A stretch of 64,000 nt of DNA from Neorhizobium galegae bv. orientalis str. HAMBI 540 (GCF_000731315.1 NZ_HG938354.1:868001-932000); one strand, 5' to 3'. Positions 16,322-25,951 are shown, numbered from the stretch's first letter. Numbers and translations: made by a program. The notes: generated by a model not told the origin, from the letters alone.

Positions 16322-17785
16322 ATGAGCCTGAGTTTCGATCCCGACAGCCTGGCCCTGCCGATGGGACATTTCATCGGCGATCGGCTCGTGGCGGCCGAAG
16401 GCGTCATTGCAATGCACCGGCCGTCCGACGGCAAGGCTTATGCCGATTGCCCCGTCGCCGATGCGGATCTCGTCGACCAGGCGGTGCAGACGGCGAAGAC
16501 GGCGCTGAAGCAAAGCAATTGGGGCGGCGTCCGTCCGCGCGAACGTCTGAAGGTGCTGCATCGCTGGGCCGATCTCATCGAACGGGACGCTGTAGAGCTT
16601 GCAAAGCTGGAAGCCGTCTCCTCCACCCGCCCCGTAGGCCATCTGGTCGAAGGCGACATCGCCGTATCGGCCGAGCAGATCCGCTTCTTCGCCGAATTTG
16701 CCGACAAGGAAGGCGGCGACCTGGTGCCGACCGACGACGGCAATCTCGGCATGATCATGACCGAACCCTATGGCGTCGTCGGCGCCATCACGCCCTGGAA
16801 CTTCCCGATCAACATGGCCGTATGGAAACTCGGTCCCGCGCTTGCCGCCGGCAATGCCGTCGTGCTGAAACCGTCCGAGATGACGCCGTTCTCGACAATC
16901 CGCCTGGCGGAACTCGCCGTGCGCGCCGGCATCCCGGCCGGGTTGATCAACATCGTGCTCGGCGATGGCATGACCACCGGCAACGCCATCACCGGCCATC
17001 CCGATATCGCCAAGATAAGTTTTACAGGCTCCACCCGCGCCGGCTCGGCGATCATGGAAAACATCGCCCGCACCGGCATCAAGCCGATGACGCTGGAACT
17101 TGGCGGCAAGAGCCCGCAGCTGGTTTTCGCCGATGCCGATATCGACCGTGCCGCGGCGGCGGTGGCCACCAGCATCACCAGCAATGCCGGCCAGGCCTGT
17201 GTCGCCGGGTCGCGCCTGATCGTCGAAAAAAGCGTCGCCGCGCCGCTGATCGCGGCCATTTTGAAGAAAATGGAAGGGATCGTGCCCGGCCCGACCTGGG
17301 ATGCGGCGAGCCAGTATTCGCCGATCATCTCCGATAGACAGCGCCAGCGCATCGGCGACATTGTCGCAGCCTCCGTCGCAGCCGGGGCGCAATGCCTGAC
17401 GGGCGGCCGTCCCATGGACGCTCCCGGATATTTCTACTCTCCGACATTGCTCACCGGCGTCGACCAGACGTCGCCGGCAGTGATTGAGGAGATCTTCGGG
17501 CCGGTTCTGACGCTGCAGACATTCGAGGATGAGGAAGAGGCCATGATACTTGCCGATCATCCGAGCTATGGGCTGGCCGCCGGCCTGTTTACCAGCGACC
17601 TTTCGCGGGCGATCCGCCTTACCCGCCGGCTGCAGGCCGGCACCATCTGGGTCAACCGCTACGGCCGTTCGCGCGACCATATCCTGCCGACTGGGGGTTA
17701 CAAGCAGTCCGGCATCGGCAAGGATCTCGGCCGGGAAGCTTTCCACGCCAATCGCAAGAGCAAGAGCGTCTTGATCGGTCTTTGA
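16322..17785 (+). CDS. NAD(P)-dependent aldehyde dehydrogenase
   Basis: The 487-residue protein is a full-length ALDH. It has GVVGAITPWNFPINM with the oxyanion Asn, VVLKPSEMTP, SFTGSTRAGSAI, the catalytic glutamate in LELGGKSPQL, the nucleophile in GQACVAGSR, and EEIFGPVLT. The ATG is preceded by GGAGATAAG. It oxidises an aldehyde to the acid; the substrate is probably an amino- or hydroxy-aldehyde from this pathway. A 160-bp gap separates it from the cupin gene, and the next gene starts 11 bp later. It is a distant paralog of GabD at 18861. Confidence 0.92.
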   Translation: MSLSFDPDSLALPMGHFIGDRLVAAEGVIAMHRPSDGKAYADCPVADADLVDQAVQTAKTALKQSNWGGVRPRERLKVLHRWADLIERDAVELAKLEAVSSTRPVGHLVEGDIAVSAEQIRFFAEFADKEGGDLVPTDDGNLGMIMTEPYGVVGAITPWNFPINMAVWKLGPALAAGNAVVLKPSEMTPFSTIRLAELAVRAGIPAGLINIVLGDGMTTGNAITGHPDIAKISFTGSTRAGSAIMENIARTGIKPMTLELGGKSPQLVFADADIDRAAAAVATSITSNAGQACVAGSRLIVEKSVAAPLIAAILKKMEGIVPGPTWDAASQYSPIISDRQRQRIGDIVAASVAAGAQCLTGGRPMDAPGYFYSPTLLTGVDQTSPAVIEEIFGPVLTLQTFEDEEEAMILADHPSYGLAAGLFTSDLSRAIRLTRRLQAGTIWVNRYGRSRDHILPTGGYKQSGIGKDLGREAFHANRKSKSVLIGL

Positions 17786-17796
17786 GGACGAAGAAC

Positions 17797-18837
17797 ATGA
17801 AATCATACCGGATTGCCCTGATCCCCGGCGACGGCATCGGCCGCGACATGACAGCGGCCGCATGGTCGGTACTGCAGAACGCGGCCAAAGCGCACGGCTT
17901 CGTGTTTGAAGCCACGGAATTTCCCTGGTCCTGCGCCTTCTACAGGGAAACCGGTACGATGATGCCGGCGGACGGGATCGAAACGTTGCGCAGCTTCGAT
18001 GCGATCCTGCTTGGCGCCGTCGGCTGGCCGGCGCAAGTGCCGGATGCGGTGTCGCTGCATGGCCTGCTGCTGCCGATCCGCAAGAGTTTCGTGCAATATG
18101 CCAACATCCGCCCCCACCGCCTGCTGGCCGGTGTCGAAGGACCGCTGAAGGCGACCGCCTTCGACATTCTCTGCATCCGCGAGAACACCGAGGGCGAATA
18201 TTCGGGCGCAGGCGGCCGTATCCATCAGGGCACGGCGGATGAAGTTGCTGTCGAGACGTCGATCTTTACCCGCAAGGGCGTCGAGCGCATCCTGCGCTTT
18301 GCCTTCGAACAGGCCCGGTCGCGGCGCGGCAAGCTCGCCTCGGTGACCAAGTCCAACGCCCAGAAATATTCGATGGTGTTCTGGGACGACGTCACCCGGC
18401 AGCTTTCGGCGGAATATCCTGACGTCGAGGTCACCAGCTATCACATCGACGCCATGGCGGCGCGCATGGTGATGGCCCCGGAAACGCTCGACGTCGTGGT
18501 CGCTTCCAATCTGTTCGGCGATATCCTGACCGATCTCGGTGCTGCCATTCAGGGCGGCCTCGGTTTTGCCGCATCGGCCAATATCAACCCGGAGCGCAAT
18601 GCGCCTTCGATGTTCGAACCGGTGCATGGCTCGGCGCCCGACATCGCCCATCTCGGGATCGCCAACCCGATCGCCACGGTCTGGTCCGGCGCAATGATGC
18701 TCGACCATCTGGGTGAAAAGGATGCAGCGAACGCCGTCATGACGGCGATCGAAGCGGTCACGAAAAGCGGCATCGGCACGGTTCCCGGCAGGGACCGGAC
18801 GGACACCATCACTGCGGCGCTGCTCGCCGCACTCTAA
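17797..18837 (+). CDS. ttuC: Tartrate/3-isopropylmalate-type dehydrogenase (TtuC-like)
   Basis: The 346-residue member of the isocitrate/isopropylmalate dehydrogenase family starts RIALIPGDGIG. It has CIRENTEGEYSGAGGR, SVTKSNAQKYS, the metal-binding VVASNLFGDILTDLGAA, and EPVHGSAPDIA. The ENTEGEYSGxGGR form is characteristic of tartrate dehydrogenase/decarboxylase and D-malate dehydrogenase rather than LeuB. The likely reaction is NAD-dependent oxidation, and possibly decarboxylation, of tartrate, malate or a substituted malate. The ATG follows GAGGACGAAGAAC. Confidence 0.82.
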   Translation: MKSYRIALIPGDGIGRDMTAAAWSVLQNAAKAHGFVFEATEFPWSCAFYRETGTMMPADGIETLRSFDAILLGAVGWPAQVPDAVSLHGLLLPIRKSFVQYANIRPHRLLAGVEGPLKATAFDILCIRENTEGEYSGAGGRIHQGTADEVAVETSIFTRKGVERILRFAFEQARSRRGKLASVTKSNAQKYSMVFWDDVTRQLSAEYPDVEVTSYHIDAMAARMVMAPETLDVVVASNLFGDILTDLGAAIQGGLGFAASANINPERNAPSMFEPVHGSAPDIAHLGIANPIATVWSGAMMLDHLGEKDAANAVMTAIEAVTKSGIGTVPGRDRTDTITAALLAAL

Positions 18838-18860
18838 ACATCGTACCGAGGATTGGACAT

Positions 18861-20318
18861 ATGCGGAATTTGAAGCTCCCCTCCCTGTTTCGGCAAGAAG
18901 GTCTGATCGGCGGCACCTGGGTCGGCGCCCGCTCCGGCAAGACCGTTGACGTCTTCGATCCGGCGAGCCAAGAGGTGATCGGCACCGTTCCCGACATGGG
19001 AGGCGATGACACACGCGCGGCGATCGAGGCTGCCGAGAAGGCCTATCCGGCCTGGAAGAACCGTACCCACGCAGAGCGCGCCGCCTTGCTTGAAACCTGG
19101 TACGGCCTGATGATCGAACATCTCGAAGATCTGGCGCTGATGCTGACCACCGAACAGGGCAAACCGCTCGACGAGGCGCGCGGTGAAATCCGTTACGGCG
19201 CCTCCTTCGTCAAGTGGTTTGCGGAAGAGGCACGCCGCATCGGCGGCCAGACCATTCCCTCGCCGACGCCAGACCGCCGCATCATCGTCCTGAAGGAGCC
19301 GGTCGGCGTCTGCGGCATCATCACGCCCTGGAATTTTCCGAACGCGATGATCACCCGCAAGATCGCGCCGGCGCTCGCCGCCGGCTGTACCGTCGTGGTG
19401 AAACCTTCGGAATTCACACCTTATTCGGCACTTGCACTCGGCGTTCTCGCGGAAATGGCCGGCATCCCTGCAGGTGTCGTCAACATCGTCACCGGCATGC
19501 CGAAGGAAATCGGCACCGAGATCATGGCCAACACTGCGGTGCGGAAGATCTCGTTCACCGGCTCCACGCCGGTCGGTTCGCTGCTGATGCGCGGTGCGGC
19601 CGACAGCATCAAGCGGCTGTCGCTGGAACTCGGCGGCAACGCCCCCTTTATCGTCTTCGACGATGCGGATATCGACCTTGCCATCGAAGGGGCAATCATC
19701 TCGAAATTCCGCAATGGCGGCCAGACCTGCGTCTGCGCCAACCGCATTCTCGTGCAGGCGGGCGTCTACGATCGTTTCGCCGAGAAGCTCACCGCCCGGG
19801 TGAATGCCATGAAGGTCGGCCCCGGAACCGAGCCAGGCGTTTCGATCGGCCCGATGATCAACGATGCCGCAATCGCCAAGATCAACCGCCATGTCGAGGA
19901 TGCGCTCGCCAAAGGCGCGATGATCGTCACGGCCAAGGCCGATCTGCCGGCCGGTACCCAATACACGGCTCCGATCGTGCTGACCGGAGCCACAACCGAC
20001 ATGCAGCTTGCCAGCGAAGAGACGTTTGGCCCGGTCGCGCCGCTCTTCCGTTTCGAGACCGAGGAAGAAGCGATCGCCATTGCCAACGGTACGCCCTTTG
20101 GGCTCGCCGCCTATTTCTATACGGAAAGCCTCAAGCGGGCTTGGCGTGTCGGCGAGGCACTGGAATTCGGGATGGTCGGGCTCAATACCGGTCTGATCTC
20201 GACCGAGGTCGCCCCCTTCGGCGGCGTCAAGCAGTCGGGCCTCGGGCGCGAGGGTTCGCAGCTCGGGATCGAGGAATATCTGGAAGTGAAGACTTTCCAT
20301 ATCGGCGGGCTCAACTGA
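18861..20318 (+). CDS. gabD: Succinate-semialdehyde dehydrogenase
   Basis: The 485-residue protein is closest to GabD. It has GVCGIITPWNFPNAMITRK, VVVKPSEFTPYSALAL, the catalytic glutamate in LELGGNAPF, GGQTCVCANR with the catalytic Cys and the regulatory neighbouring Cys, and EETFGPVAPLF. It would convert succinate semialdehyde to succinate, feeding the TCA cycle. It is the last gene of the operon and ends at a strong bidirectional terminator, suggesting that the pathway funnels a four-carbon aldehyde, for example from GABA or putrescine. Confidence 0.92.
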   Translation: MRNLKLPSLFRQEGLIGGTWVGARSGKTVDVFDPASQEVIGTVPDMGGDDTRAAIEAAEKAYPAWKNRTHAERAALLETWYGLMIEHLEDLALMLTTEQGKPLDEARGEIRYGASFVKWFAEEARRIGGQTIPSPTPDRRIIVLKEPVGVCGIITPWNFPNAMITRKIAPALAAGCTVVVKPSEFTPYSALALGVLAEMAGIPAGVVNIVTGMPKEIGTEIMANTAVRKISFTGSTPVGSLLMRGAADSIKRLSLELGGNAPFIVFDDADIDLAIEGAIISKFRNGGQTCVCANRILVQAGVYDRFAEKLTARVNAMKVGPGTEPGVSIGPMINDAAIAKINRHVEDALAKGAMIVTAKADLPAGTQYTAPIVLTGATTDMQLASEETFGPVAPLFRFETEEEAIAIANGTPFGLAAYFYTESLKRAWRVGEALEFGMVGLNTGLISTEVAPFGGVKQSGLGREGSQLGIEEYLEVKTFHIGGLN

Positions 20319-20346
20319 GCCTGTTTCCGCGCCCGGAACGTTTCCC

Positions 20347-20382
20347 AAAAAGGTGGAGTTGCGATCGCAACCCCACCTTTTT
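20347..20382. terminator. Bidirectional intrinsic terminator
   Basis: AAAAAGGTGG is followed by the palindrome GTTGCGATCGCAAC and then CCACCTTTTT. This makes a long hairpin with one mismatch, an A-run on one side and a T-run on the other, between the convergent gabD and FAD-oxidase genes. Confidence 0.9.
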
Positions 20383-20409
20383 CTGCTCTCGACGATGGCA
20401 AGAGTTCCG

Positions 20410-21684
20410 TTACTGGACCTTGTCGAGCATCTTGTAATAAAGCCCGACCAGTGGCAGGAACCAGGGCTTGCCGAAATGACCCGGAACTGCCGGCCACTCG
20501 AGCCCCTTGACGGGGTTTCTGTCAGGCCGGCCGAGGATCGCATCGGCGATCGTCATGCCGAGATGGGTTGCAAGCTGCGCACCATGGCCGGAATAACCCA
20601 TCGCGTACCATAACCCGTCATGGAAGCCCGCCCGCGGGTAACGATCCTTGGTGATGTCCACCAGGCCGCCCCAGCAATAGTCGATCTCGACATGGGAAAG
20701 CTGCGGAAAGATGCGGGTCAGGCTATCGCGAAGAATTGCGCCGCTCCTGACATCCGAACGCTGGTCGGAGGTCGCCGAAAATCGAGCGCGGCCGCCGAAG
20801 ATCAGCCGATTGTCCGGCGACAGGCGCCAGTAGTTGCCGATGTTCATGCTGTTGACGCAGGTGCGGTTGCCCGGCATCGTCGAGGCGACTTCCTGCTCCG
20901 TCAGCGGCCGCGTGGCGATGATGAAACTGCCGACGGCCATGATCCGCCGGCGGAAATAACCGAAATTCGACGTCGTGTAGGCGCCGCTTGCCATCAGGAC
21001 ATTGTCGGCCGTGACCGAGCCTTTGGCGGTCTTCAGCACATGTCGGCCGCCCGATTTCGAAACATCGGTGACCATCGCCTTCTCGGCGATGATGGCACCG
21101 CGCCTTTTTGCCGCTTCGGCGAGGCCGACCACGTACCGTCCCATATGCATCATGGCGCTCTTCTTCGACAGCATGGCGCCGTGGAAAGGTGAACCGATCT
21201 CTTGGGCGAGGTCTTGGGGCGACAGCAGCGCCGTATCCGGATCGACCTCCGCGTGAACCGCCTCGAAATTCCGGGCAAGCCCTTCGAAATGCTTCGGCTT
21301 GGAAGCAAGCTTCAGTTTGCCGGCGCGGCGGAAGTTGCAGTCGATGCCTTCCTCGGCGATGATCGCTTCCAGCGTGTCGATCGAGGCGTCGAGGGCCTTG
21401 TAAAGCGCGATCGCGCGCTCCTTGCCGAGCTCCTGCTTGGCCGAAAGATAGCTGTGGGCAAGGCCGTTGTTCAGGTGGCCGCCGTTACGGCCGGACGCTC
21501 CGAAGCCGACCGTCTCCGCCTCCAGCACGATAACCTTCGCGCCGGCGATGGCGAGCTGACGCGCCGCGCCGAGCCCGGTAAAGCCGCCGCCGACCACGGC
21601 AACGTCGTAGTGACCTTCGATCGGCCCTTCCACGGCGCCCGTAAAACGGGGCGCCGTATCATGCCAGTAGGAGACATATTTCAT
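20410..21684 (-). CDS. FAD-dependent amine oxidase, PuuB/DAO family
   Basis: The 424-residue protein has the FAD-binding start DVAVVGGGFTGLGAARQLA (about 28-46), then GFGASGRNGGHLNNG near 62-76 and the C-terminal GYSGHGAQLATHLG FAD contact. These are typical of gamma-glutamylputrescine oxidoreductase and related secondary-amine oxidases, which give an aldehyde, ammonia and H2O2. It is translated 15 bp after the HAD gene on the same strand. Neighbouring aminotransferase, ALDH and GabD genes fit an amine-to-succinate route. Confidence 0.85.
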   Translation of the reverse strand: MKYVSYWHDTAPRFTGAVEGPIEGHYDVAVVGGGFTGLGAARQLAIAGAKVIVLEAETVGFGASGRNGGHLNNGLAHSYLSAKQELGKERAIALYKALDASIDTLEAIIAEEGIDCNFRRAGKLKLASKPKHFEGLARNFEAVHAEVDPDTALLSPQDLAQEIGSPFHGAMLSKKSAMMHMGRYVVGLAEAAKRRGAIIAEKAMVTDVSKSGGRHVLKTAKGSVTADNVLMASGAYTTSNFGYFRRRIMAVGSFIIATRPLTEQEVASTMPGNRTCVNSMNIGNYWRLSPDNRLIFGGRARFSATSDQRSDVRSGAILRDSLTRIFPQLSHVEIDYCWGGLVDITKDRYPRAGFHDGLWYAMGYSGHGAQLATHLGMTIADAILGRPDRNPVKGLEWPAVPGHFGKPWFLPLVGLYYKMLDKVQ

Positions 21685-21699
21685 CGGCTTCGGCCTTCC

Positions 21700-22368
21700 T
21701 TAGAGACCGACCACGCCCGGCAAGCCGGAAATGTCGGAGATTTCCACATAGCCATAGAAGGGGTTGGCCGGCTCGTGACCACGGTTGACCCAGACCTTAT
21801 TCTTGATGCCGAGGTCATGCGCCGACATCAGGTCGTAGCGGAAGGACGACGAGCAATGCAGAATGTCCTCCGGGCCGCAGCCGAGCATATCGAACATGTA
21901 TTCGAAGGCCTGAAAGCGCGGTTTGTAGGCATTTGCCTGTTCCGCCGTGTAAACGGCGTGGAACGGCGCGCCGAGCTTGGCGACGTTTGAGGGGATCTGG
22001 TCGTTCATCGCGTTCGAGAGGATGACGAGCGGTATTTCCCTGGCAACCTTGGCAAGACCGGCAGGAACATCCGCATGGGGACCCCATGTCGGCACGCGCT
22101 CATAGACCATCCTGGCGTCTTCATCCTTGAAAGCGACGCCATTCGCCTTGCAGCTGCGCTGCAGCGCGTTGTGGACGACGTCTGCATAAGGTTTCCAGTC
22201 GCCCAGGATCTCGTCCAACCGATAGGCTGCGAAATTCTTGATGAACTTCACCATGCGCGGCTCGTCGAGACGATCACCATAGAGGTCACGCGCAGCTTCG
22301 GCCATTTGGAAGTTGGTCAGCGTGCCGTAGCAGTCGAAGGTGATGTATTTCGGGCGGAACGTCGTCAT
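21700..22368 (-). CDS. HAD-superfamily hydrolase, haloacid dehalogenase type II-like
   Basis: The 222-residue protein has the nucleophile in YITFDCYGTLTNF, the motif II LSNAMND, a conserved Lys in the AYKPRFQ region and motif III near ILHCSSSFRYD. It resembles L-2-haloacid dehalogenase-type HADs, though many members act on phosphorylated or other small substrates. The ATG at 22368 is preferred because AAGGA sits 9 nt upstream; the ATG at 22395 is an alternative. It is the first gene of the unit with the FAD oxidase, and another HAD lies at 25151. Confidence 0.82.
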   Translation of the reverse strand: MTTFRPKYITFDCYGTLTNFQMAEAARDLYGDRLDEPRMVKFIKNFAAYRLDEILGDWKPYADVVHNALQRSCKANGVAFKDEDARMVYERVPTWGPHADVPAGLAKVAREIPLVILSNAMNDQIPSNVAKLGAPFHAVYTAEQANAYKPRFQAFEYMFDMLGCGPEDILHCSSSFRYDLMSAHDLGIKNKVWVNRGHEPANPFYGYVEISDISGLPGVVGL

Positions 22369-22694
22369 GCGCTTGGTCCTTGCGTAATGGCCCATCGAGC
22401 CTTTCGGTTGACGACATGATCATAAGGCCGCTTCGGGCAGCCGAGCCGACTGATTTCCCCCAATCCGAAGCAGAAAGTTTCGTATCGTGGTGCCGGTTTG
22501 GCATTTGGTTGCAGATCGTGGCTGGCATGGCAGCCAACGCCCCTTGCATTGTCGGCCGTGATTGCGAACGCACGGCATAAGATGCGGTCCCGAGCCGCCG
22601 GTTTGGCGAAAGATACCGCCGCCGGCCCCGCCTTCGGATAATCGTCCGGCCCCTTCCCCTCGAAACTCGAAGCTCAAAACGGAGAGCATCGTCC

Positions 22695-23531
22695 ATGCCA
22701 GTCGGGGACATCGAAACCACACCTTTCGGCATCGAGCACCTGGATCGCGCCATCCACCTTTCGCGCGAAGCCGGCTGGCCGCACCGCCTGCAGGACTGGC
22801 AGGTCGCCCTGCATCTGAGCGAGGGCGTGGTCGCGTTGGACGAGACCGGCGAAGTAGTCGGCACGGCATTGATGACCCCCTACGGCGATGACTGCGCCAC
22901 CATCAACATGGTAATCGTCGGCGCCAACCTGCGTGGCCGTGGCGTCGGACGCCGCCTGATGGACGCAGTCCTCGGACTTGGTGGCGAGCGGCCGCTTCGG
23001 CTGATCGCCACCTCCGATGGCCTGCCTCTCTACGAAAAGCTGGGTTTCCTGAAGACCGGCGCGGTTTTCCAGCATCAAGGCACCGTCGGCGAAGTGCCGG
23101 CGCCCACCGACACCGAGACCGCCATGGCTGCCGATCTGGCCGAAATTACCGCCATCGATCGCGACGCCTTTGGCGTCGCCCGTTCGGCGCTGATCGCAAA
23201 ATTTGCCGAAATCGGCGAGTTCGCCGTGATCCGCCGCAATGGCAAGATCGCGGGGTTTGCCTGCATCAGGACGTTCGGTCGCGGCGAGGTCATCGGGCCC
23301 GTCGTCGCGACGGATCTCGAGGACGCCAAGTCGCTTGTCGGGCATTACATGAGCCGCAGGGCGGGTGCCTTCCTCAGGGTCGATACCGGCGATGCCGGCC
23401 TCGCCGCCTGGCTGGCGGAACATTCGCTCGCCCATGCGGGCGGCGGCATCGCAATGGCACGCCCGGTCGTGGCCCGGCCCGCCACCTCGACATTCACCAC
23501 CTTTGCCCTGGCCAACCAAGCCCTCGGCTGA
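22695..23531 (+). CDS. GNAT-family N-acetyltransferase, two-domain type
   Basis: The 278-residue protein has an acetyl-CoA loop near residues 76-90 (VGANLRGRGVGRRLMDAV), YEKLGFLKTGAVFQHQGT, and a second C-terminal domain (VIGPVVATDLEDA). It is a paralog of the protein at 12547-13449 and is better conserved in the acetyl-CoA loop. It is followed 13 bp later by the aminotransferase gene, so it heads this operon. Acetylation of an amine or amino-acid intermediate is inferred. Confidence 0.87.
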   Translation: MPVGDIETTPFGIEHLDRAIHLSREAGWPHRLQDWQVALHLSEGVVALDETGEVVGTALMTPYGDDCATINMVIVGANLRGRGVGRRLMDAVLGLGGERPLRLIATSDGLPLYEKLGFLKTGAVFQHQGTVGEVPAPTDTETAMAADLAEITAIDRDAFGVARSALIAKFAEIGEFAVIRRNGKIAGFACIRTFGRGEVIGPVVATDLEDAKSLVGHYMSRRAGAFLRVDTGDAGLAAWLAEHSLAHAGGGIAMARPVVARPATSTFTTFALANQALG

Positions 23532-23544
23532 TCCGGAGACGACC

Positions 23545-24921
23545 ATGCTCAGCAATTCCCTCATCGAACTCGATCGCGCCCATCTCGTTCATCCTGTCGC
23601 GTCCTATCGCGGCCATGAAAAGCAGGGCGTGCGGGTGCTCGCCTCGGGCAAGGGCGCGACCGTCACCGACGCGCAAGGGCACCAGCTGATAGACGGCTTT
23701 GCCGGCCTCTGGTGCGTCAATGCCGGTTACGGGCATGAGACGATCGTCGAGGCCGCGGCCCGTCAGATGCGGGAGCTTCCCTACGCGACCGCCTATTTCG
23801 GCCTCGGTTCCGAGCCGGCCATCCGGCTTGCCGCCGAGCTTGCCGAACGTGCGCCGGGCGATCTCGATCATGTCTACTTCACGCTCGGCGGCTCGGATGC
23901 CATCGACAGCACGATCCGCTTCATCCGTTATTACTGGATTGCCAGGGGGCAGCCGCAGCGCGATCAGTTCATCTCGATCGAGCAGGGTTATCACGGTTCC
24001 TCCACGGTTGGCGCAGGCCTGACGGCGCTGCCGAACTTCCATGCGGGTTTCGGCATTCCTTTCGACTGGCAGCACAAGATCCCGTCGCCTTATCCCTATC
24101 GCAACCCGGTCGGCGAGGACCCGAAATCGATCATCGAAGCCTCGCTTGCTGCGCTGAGAGCGAAGATCGAGGCGGTCGGCGCCGATCGCGTGGCGGCCTT
24201 CTATGCAGAGCCGATCCAGGGTTCCGGCGGCGTCATCGTTCCGCCCAGGGGCTGGATGAAGGCGATCCGCACCCTCTGCAAGGAATACGGCATCCTGTTC
24301 GTCGCCGACGAGGTGATTACCGGCTTCGGCCGCACCGGACCTTTGTTCGCCTGCAGCGAGGATGACATCGTCCCCGATTTCATGACGACGGCCAAGGGCC
24401 TGACCTCGGGTTATGTTCCGATGGGCGCCGTTTTCATGGCGGATCATGTCTACCAGGTGATCGCCGATGGCGCCGGTGCCTCGGCGGTCGGGCATGGTTA
24501 CACTTATTCGGCTCACCCTGTCAGCGCGGCCGTGGGTCTGGAAGTGCTGAGGCTCTACGAAGGCGGGCTGCTCGAGAATGGCATCAAGGCCGGTGCGCGG
24601 CTTATGGCAGGTCTCGAAAGCCTAAAGTCCCACCCGCTGGTCGGCGATGTCCGGGGTCGCGGCATGCTGGCGGCCATCGAACTGGTGACGGATAAGGCAG
24701 CCAAGACGCCGCTTCCGACCGAAGCCGCGCCGGCCCGCCGGGTATTCGACCGCGCCTGGGACAACGGCCTGGTGATCCGGGCCTTCGCCAACGGCGTCAT
24801 TGGGTACGCACCGCCGCTCTGCTGCACGGAGGCGGATATCGACGCGATTATCGAACGCACCGCAAAGACACTGGATCAGACCCTGGAGGATCCCGACATC
24901 CGCCGCGCGGTGAAGGGCTGA
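23545..24921 (+). CDS. Class III omega-aminotransferase
   Basis: The 458-residue PLP enzyme has DGFAGLWCVNAGYGH, GSDAIDSTIRF, EPIQGSGGVIVPP, FVADEVITGFGRTG and the PLP lysine in TTAKGLTSG. It resembles pyruvate-using transaminases of putrescine, beta-alanine or taurine (SpuC-type). The likely reaction moves a terminal amino group to pyruvate, leaving an aldehyde for the ALDH/GabD enzymes encoded nearby. The ATG follows CCGGAGACGACC; a longer in-frame start at 23365 would overlap the GNAT gene and is not credible. Confidence 0.9.
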   Translation: MLSNSLIELDRAHLVHPVASYRGHEKQGVRVLASGKGATVTDAQGHQLIDGFAGLWCVNAGYGHETIVEAAARQMRELPYATAYFGLGSEPAIRLAAELAERAPGDLDHVYFTLGGSDAIDSTIRFIRYYWIARGQPQRDQFISIEQGYHGSSTVGAGLTALPNFHAGFGIPFDWQHKIPSPYPYRNPVGEDPKSIIEASLAALRAKIEAVGADRVAAFYAEPIQGSGGVIVPPRGWMKAIRTLCKEYGILFVADEVITGFGRTGPLFACSEDDIVPDFMTTAKGLTSGYVPMGAVFMADHVYQVIADGAGASAVGHGYTYSAHPVSAAVGLEVLRLYEGGLLENGIKAGARLMAGLESLKSHPLVGDVRGRGMLAAIELVTDKAAKTPLPTEAAPARRVFDRAWDNGLVIRAFANGVIGYAPPLCCTEADIDAIIERTAKTLDQTLEDPDIRRAVKG

Positions 24922-25150
24922 CCCGGTCTCGGTGCTGCCGGCTGAAATATCGTCGGCAGCCCGATTTCGGAATTTTGTGCCGAGCTGCCCTGCCGATTCG
25001 GCGAAAACCGTTCCAGCGAACTGTCACTATTGCAGTCAATGAGGGCCTCAGGCCCCCGAAAATCCAGCATTTTCGATAGAAGAACGCCTAGGCCGGGAAC
25101 AGCATATTCTTTCGCAGGTGGCATTTTTGCCAACAGCATCAACTGGGGAT

Positions 25151-25873
25151 ATGGAATTGACGAAAGCTCTTCCGGAATTCAAGTACATGACCTTCGACGT
25201 GGTCGGCACGCTCATCGATTTCGAGAGCGGTCTGACGTCCTGCCTGCAGGACATCGCCGCCGAAGCCAATGTCGCCATCGACAGCGAAGAGGCGCTTTCT
25301 CTCTATCGTGCCGCCCGGTATTCCGGAGATGCCGATCTTTTCCCCGACGACTTGGTGCGCGTCTATCTTGCGATTGCGCCGAGGCTCGGACTGCCGGCGG
25401 AGGAGGCCTATGGCATTCGCCTGCGGGATTCCGCCAAGATCTGGAAGGCTTTCCCCGACAGTGCCGCGGCGATGGCAGAACTTGGCAGGCACTATCGCCT
25501 GATCGCCATGACCAATGCGCGCCGCTGGGCGTTCGACTATTTCGCAGCGGCGCTCGGCAATCCATTTTATGCCGCTTTCACCGCCGACGACACCGGTACG
25601 GAAAAGCCCGATCCGGCCTTCTTCCACAAGGTCTTCGACTTCGTTGCCAAGGATGGCGCCGACAAGAGTGACATCCTGCATGTCGCCCAGAGCCAGTATC
25701 ACGACATTGGTGTTTCCCGCGATCTCGGGATGACGAATTGCTGGATCCAGCGTCGACATGCGCAGCCTGGCTACGGCGGCACGATCGAGCCGTCGCAGTT
25801 CACCGAACCCGACTATCATTTCACGTCCATGGCCGGATTGGCCGAAGCCGTGAGGACCGCGCACGGCAGCTGA
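25151..25873 (+). CDS. HAD-superfamily hydrolase, haloacid dehalogenase type II-like (second copy)
   Basis: The 240-residue protein has the nucleophile in MTFDVVGTLIDFE, the motif II MTNARR, TEKPDPAFF with the conserved Lys, and HVAQSQYHDIGVSRDLG. It is related to the protein at 21700-22368 but not a close duplicate. It sits between the aminotransferase and the ABC importer genes. The start at 25151 is chosen over a GTG at 25118 because the homologous part begins there; the ribosome site (GGGGAT) is very close, so the start is tentative. Confidence 0.82.
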   Translation: MELTKALPEFKYMTFDVVGTLIDFESGLTSCLQDIAAEANVAIDSEEALSLYRAARYSGDADLFPDDLVRVYLAIAPRLGLPAEEAYGIRLRDSAKIWKAFPDSAAAMAELGRHYRLIAMTNARRWAFDYFAAALGNPFYAAFTADDTGTEKPDPAFFHKVFDFVAKDGADKSDILHVAQSQYHDIGVSRDLGMTNCWIQRRHAQPGYGGTIEPSQFTEPDYHFTSMAGLAEAVRTAHGS

Positions 25874-25951
25874 CAGAATTCACAATTTTTCAAGCATCGG
25901 GCCAAACCACGGAAGATGGGTTGCCCGCCAACCAGCGAAAAGGGGAATGAC

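Noticed and set aside
16259..17863. 534-codon minus-strand frame across the aldehyde dehydrogenase gene
   Set aside because: Typical antisense opening in high-GC DNA. The plus strand carries complete ALDH motifs, and the antisense translation is repetitive Gly/Asp/His-rich without a domain.
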